From assembly GCA_902826615.1 (NCBI GenBank), contig CADEFN010000003.1, positions 579,133 to 643,132 of the forward strand: a stretch of 64,000 bases of DNA, read 5' to 3'. The notes beneath the pieces were generated by a model. It saw only the letters and a list, made by a program, of their open reading frames with translations. It made no database searches and was not told the DNA's origin. The position numbers were made by a program, and so were the translations under genes. Below, in pieces: positions 62,093 to 64,000 of this stretch. Origin of the DNA: an uncultured Gemmatimonadota bacterium. GTDB lineage: Bacteria > Gemmatimonadota > Gemmatimonadetes > Gemmatimonadales > Gemmatimonadaceae. Each line of letters opens with the position of its first letter. The first letter of the stretch is position 1.

Positions 62093-62722
62093 CTACAACG
62101 CGTCACAGTACCTGTGCAGCTCCGCGAGCATCGCGGTGTCAGTCAACGTCCCCTGCTCCTGCGCCTGCTTCAGCCCGCGCAACCAATCACGATACGCCAC
62201 GCCAAGCCTCACCCCGTTGGTGAGCGTGATCAACGGGCCCACCAGCGCCTGGCGATACCCATCGACCGCATCAGCGTTAGGCAGCTGCTGAAGCATCGCA
62301 GCCCGGTCGTGTTCAATCGACCCAAGAATCGTCTTGAACTCCGCGAGTTCGGCATCCACCGCGCTCAACTCGGCGTCGAGCACCGCACTAAGCCCCTGCG
62401 CGCCGAGCCGATGGGTGAAGAAGAGCTTGAGCAGCAACGGCTCGCGGCGCACGACCGCAGCCGCGGGCGACACCAGCCAGGCGTCCAGCTCAGCCACGCC
62501 GGCGGGCGTGATGTGGTAGAGCTTTCGATCGGGTCGAGTCTGCTGCGCCACTCGCTCGTGCTCCACCAACTGCTCCGCCTCCAGATCGGCGAGCGTCCGG
62601 TAAATGGCGGCCTGGTCGGCACTCCAGAAATGCCGTACCGAGCTGTCGAAGCCGCGCTTGATGTCGTAGCCGCTGTACGGCTGGTGGGTCAGAAACCCGA
62701 GGATGGCGTACCGAAGCGACAT
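62093..62722 (-). CDS. PadR-family regulator with C-terminal VirA-like domain
   Basis: 209 residues. The N-terminal winged helix has MSLRYAILGFLTHQPYSGYDIKR, SADQAAIYRTLADLEAEQLVEHE and RKLYHITPAGVAELDAWL. A C-terminal helical dimerisation domain (about 90-209) contains PLLLKLFFTHRLGAQ and the late AYRDWLRGLKQAQEQG. It should repress its own gene or the divergent S15 hydrolase gene, since both promoters lie in a 94-bp spacer with a large palindrome. The island attC-like end sits 6 bp beyond its stop codon. Confidence 0.92.
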   Translation of the reverse strand: MSLRYAILGFLTHQPYSGYDIKRGFDSSVRHFWSADQAAIYRTLADLEAEQLVEHERVAQQTRPDRKLYHITPAGVAELDAWLVSPAAAVVRREPLLLKLFFTHRLGAQGLSAVLDAELSAVDAELAEFKTILGSIEHDRAAMLQQLPNADAVDGYRQALVGPLITLTNGVRLGVAYRDWLRGLKQAQEQGTLTDTAMLAELHRYCDAL

Positions 62723-62761
62723 TGTGCCCGACCGGAGGGGTTGCGCTGGGAGCTTGAACCG

Positions 62762-62808
62762 CCGAAATATAGGCCCACTGTCGTATATATGACATGTCCT
62801 ATATTCGG
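62762..62808. promoter_or_regulatory. Nested inverted repeats in the divergent PadR-S15 spacer
   Basis: Outer arms CCGAAATATAGG (62762-62773) and CCTATATTCGG (62798-62808) match with one insertion. An inner near-palindrome, TATATGACATGTCCTATA (62786-62803), contains GACATGTC and fits a PadR dimer site. It likely overlaps both promoters. The PadR protein beside it is the obvious candidate. Confidence 0.55.
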
Positions 62809-62816
62809 TTTCTCAC

Positions 62817-64000
62817 ATGACCAGTACCGTCGCCCTTCGACTCGCCGCCTTCGCCCTGCCCGCTGCCCTGCTCGTCTCAGCCTGCCGCTCGGTGCCGGCC
62901 GGGGTGACCCATCCGCGAATCCGCGCCGCGGACAACGTGGAGATCGCGGCCGATGTGGTCCTTCCATTGATAGTGCCCGACAGCGGAGTGCCGGTGGTTC
63001 TCATCCAGACCCGCTACTGGCGCAGCTTCCTCCTGCGCGGCGGCACACGGAAAGGCGTGGTGCCGACGGGTCCGCGCGAGCCGATTGTCGAACGGCTGGT
63101 GACGGCGGGATTCGGGGTGGTGGTGACCGACGTCCGTGGCACCGGTGCCTCCAGCGGCATCTGGCCCTGGCCATGGTCGCAAGGCGAGGTGCGCGACATG
63201 GGTCCGATCATCGACTGGATCGTGGCACAGAAGTGGTCCAATGGCCTGATTGGTGCGACTGGCGTTTCATATGAAGGGACGACCGCATTGCTGACAGCGA
63301 CCGCGGGTCGCCCTGCCCTGGGCGCCATTCTCGCGCGCGAGCTGGAATGGGATCTCGTAGACGAGATCATCGCGCCCGGCCATGTGCGCAACATGGGCTT
63401 TGTCGACTCGTGGAGTCGGAGTGTCGATGCACTCGATCATGGCAGGCTGCCGGAGTTGTTCCCGCGTCTGGCCAGGTTTGGCATTCGCGGTGTAGCGCCG
63501 ACTGACGGCGATGAGAAGGGTGACGCCCTCCGTACCCTGCAGCAACAGCGGCCACCAACCGACGTTGCGGGACGTGTCTCGGCCGTACGCACCGGCACAG
63601 ATCGCTTTGGGGCCGACGGTCCACCATCAGACTCACTCTCGCCGTCCGGCCATGCCGCTGCACTCGCCACAACAACTGCCGTCGTCGCCATGTGGGGTGG
63701 CTGGTGGGATGGCGCGACCGCCGACGCGGTGTTTCGGGCGCAGCAGCATATGCCGGTGCGAGAAGCGGTCATTGGTCCGTGGGCGCATGAAGGCACCAGC
63801 AATGCGAGCCCGTTGCGAAGGGACGACTCCGAACGGCCGACCGTGAATCTTGATGCCGTGGTGGGCTTCTTCCGGCGACATCTGGTGGAGCGCAACGCGG
63901 CGCCTGCGCCTCGCAACACATGGTTTGTCGCCGGCGCGGAACGGTGGAAGTCCGCCGAGGAGTGGCCGACCACGGTGCCGCGCACATTGCATCTCGTCGG
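62817..64000 (+). CDS. S15/CocE-type hydrolase lipoprotein, cut by the window end
   Basis: At least 394 residues from ATG 62817, and still open at 64000. Lipoprotein signal AAFALPAALLVSACRS. The alpha/beta hydrolase core shows VVVTDVRGTGASSG (oxyanion/substrate region) and nucleophile motif GATGVSYEGTTALL with Ser near residue 149; the His in GPWAHEGTS follows near 324. It is the second S15-type hydrolase here after 43158-45206 and differs from it. Divergent from, and likely regulated by, the PadR gene. The C-terminal jelly-roll domain is outside the window. Confidence 0.85.
   Translation, partial: MTSTVALRLAAFALPAALLVSACRSVPAGVTHPRIRAADNVEIAADVVLPLIVPDSGVPVVLIQTRYWRSFLLRGGTRKGVVPTGPREPIVERLVTAGFGVVVTDVRGTGASSGIWPWPWSQGEVRDMGPIIDWIVAQKWSNGLIGATGVSYEGTTALLTATAGRPALGAILARELEWDLVDEIIAPGHVRNMGFVDSWSRSVDALDHGRLPELFPRLARFGIRGVAPTDGDEKGDALRTLQQQRPPTDVAGRVSAVRTGTDRFGADGPPSDSLSPSGHAAALATTTAVVAMWGGWWDGATADAVFRAQQHMPVREAVIGPWAHEGTSNASPLRRDDSERPTVNLDAVVGFFRRHLVERNAAPAPRNTWFVAGAERWKSAEEWPTTVPRTLHLV

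Noticed and set aside
62114-63274. 386-aa plus-strand frame across the PadR gene and S15 promoter
   Set aside because: It is antisense to PadR for its first half and out of frame in the hydrolase gene, which itself reads cleanly from 62817 to the end of the window.

Overview
The window is a GC-rich bacterial chromosome segment. I infer a member of the Gemmatimonadota or a close relative. The evidence is paired PadR/ADOP-type permeases, many Tat and lipoprotein signal peptides, ECF sigma factors next to a Ser/Thr kinase with TPRs, CocE/S15-type hydrolases, an MbnP/MbnH pair and large Ig-repeat surface proteins. No rRNA or marker gene is present, so this placement is inference only.

Layout. 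0-13 kb is core metabolism and repair: malic enzyme (PTA fusion), ATP-dependent PEP carboxykinase, an HD hydrolase, a divergent FHA/PP2C signalling pair, uvrA, a short-chain dehydrogenase and a 5'-nucleotidase lipoprotein. 13-19.5 kb holds tRNA-Asn(GUU) with promoter and terminator, a DinB protein, a PadR+ADOP permease pair, 3-methyladenine glycosylase I and small membrane or unknown proteins. 19.5-35.7 kb looks like a regulated cell-surface locus. Two divergent ECF sigma factors sit in the middle; one arm encodes an Ig-repeat lipoprotein and an unknown protein, the other a PknB-TPR kinase, two secreted proteins, a giant Calx-beta/Ig-repeat protein and a probable outer-membrane barrel. 35.7-45.2 kb carries an ArsR regulator whose start codon lies inside a 20-bp palindrome, its frameshifted SRPBCC partner, a class C serine hydrolase, an ankyrin protein, a double zinc-ribbon protein, a di-haem oxidoreductase and an S15 hydrolase. 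45.2-51.1 kb is a seven-gene minus-strand copper cluster: Cys/His-rich protein, CopC, MbnP, MbnH, DJ-1/PfpI, TlpA-like thioredoxin and a BNR protein with a CYCC motif. It is followed by a MerC-like protein and a second ADOP permease on the plus strand.

55.5-62.1 kb is the most unusual part. Four unrelated genes lie on one strand, and their downstream spacers fold, to varying degrees, like integron attC sites. No integrase is in view. I interpret it as a candidate cluster of attC sites lacking an integrase. Its cargo includes an apparent fusion of a class III nucleotide-cyclase-like domain to an Mrr-type restriction nuclease, a MltR-like protein, a membrane-anchored protein and a 1129-residue helical protein of unknown function. 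This suggests a defence or conflict role, which is inference. The core genome resumes with a PadR regulator divergent from an S15 hydrolase lipoprotein that runs off the end of the window.

The octamer CGTTAGGC (reverse complement GCCTAACG) also recurs at least 18 times across the window, mostly in one orientation. Counts were made by eye and no software was run.
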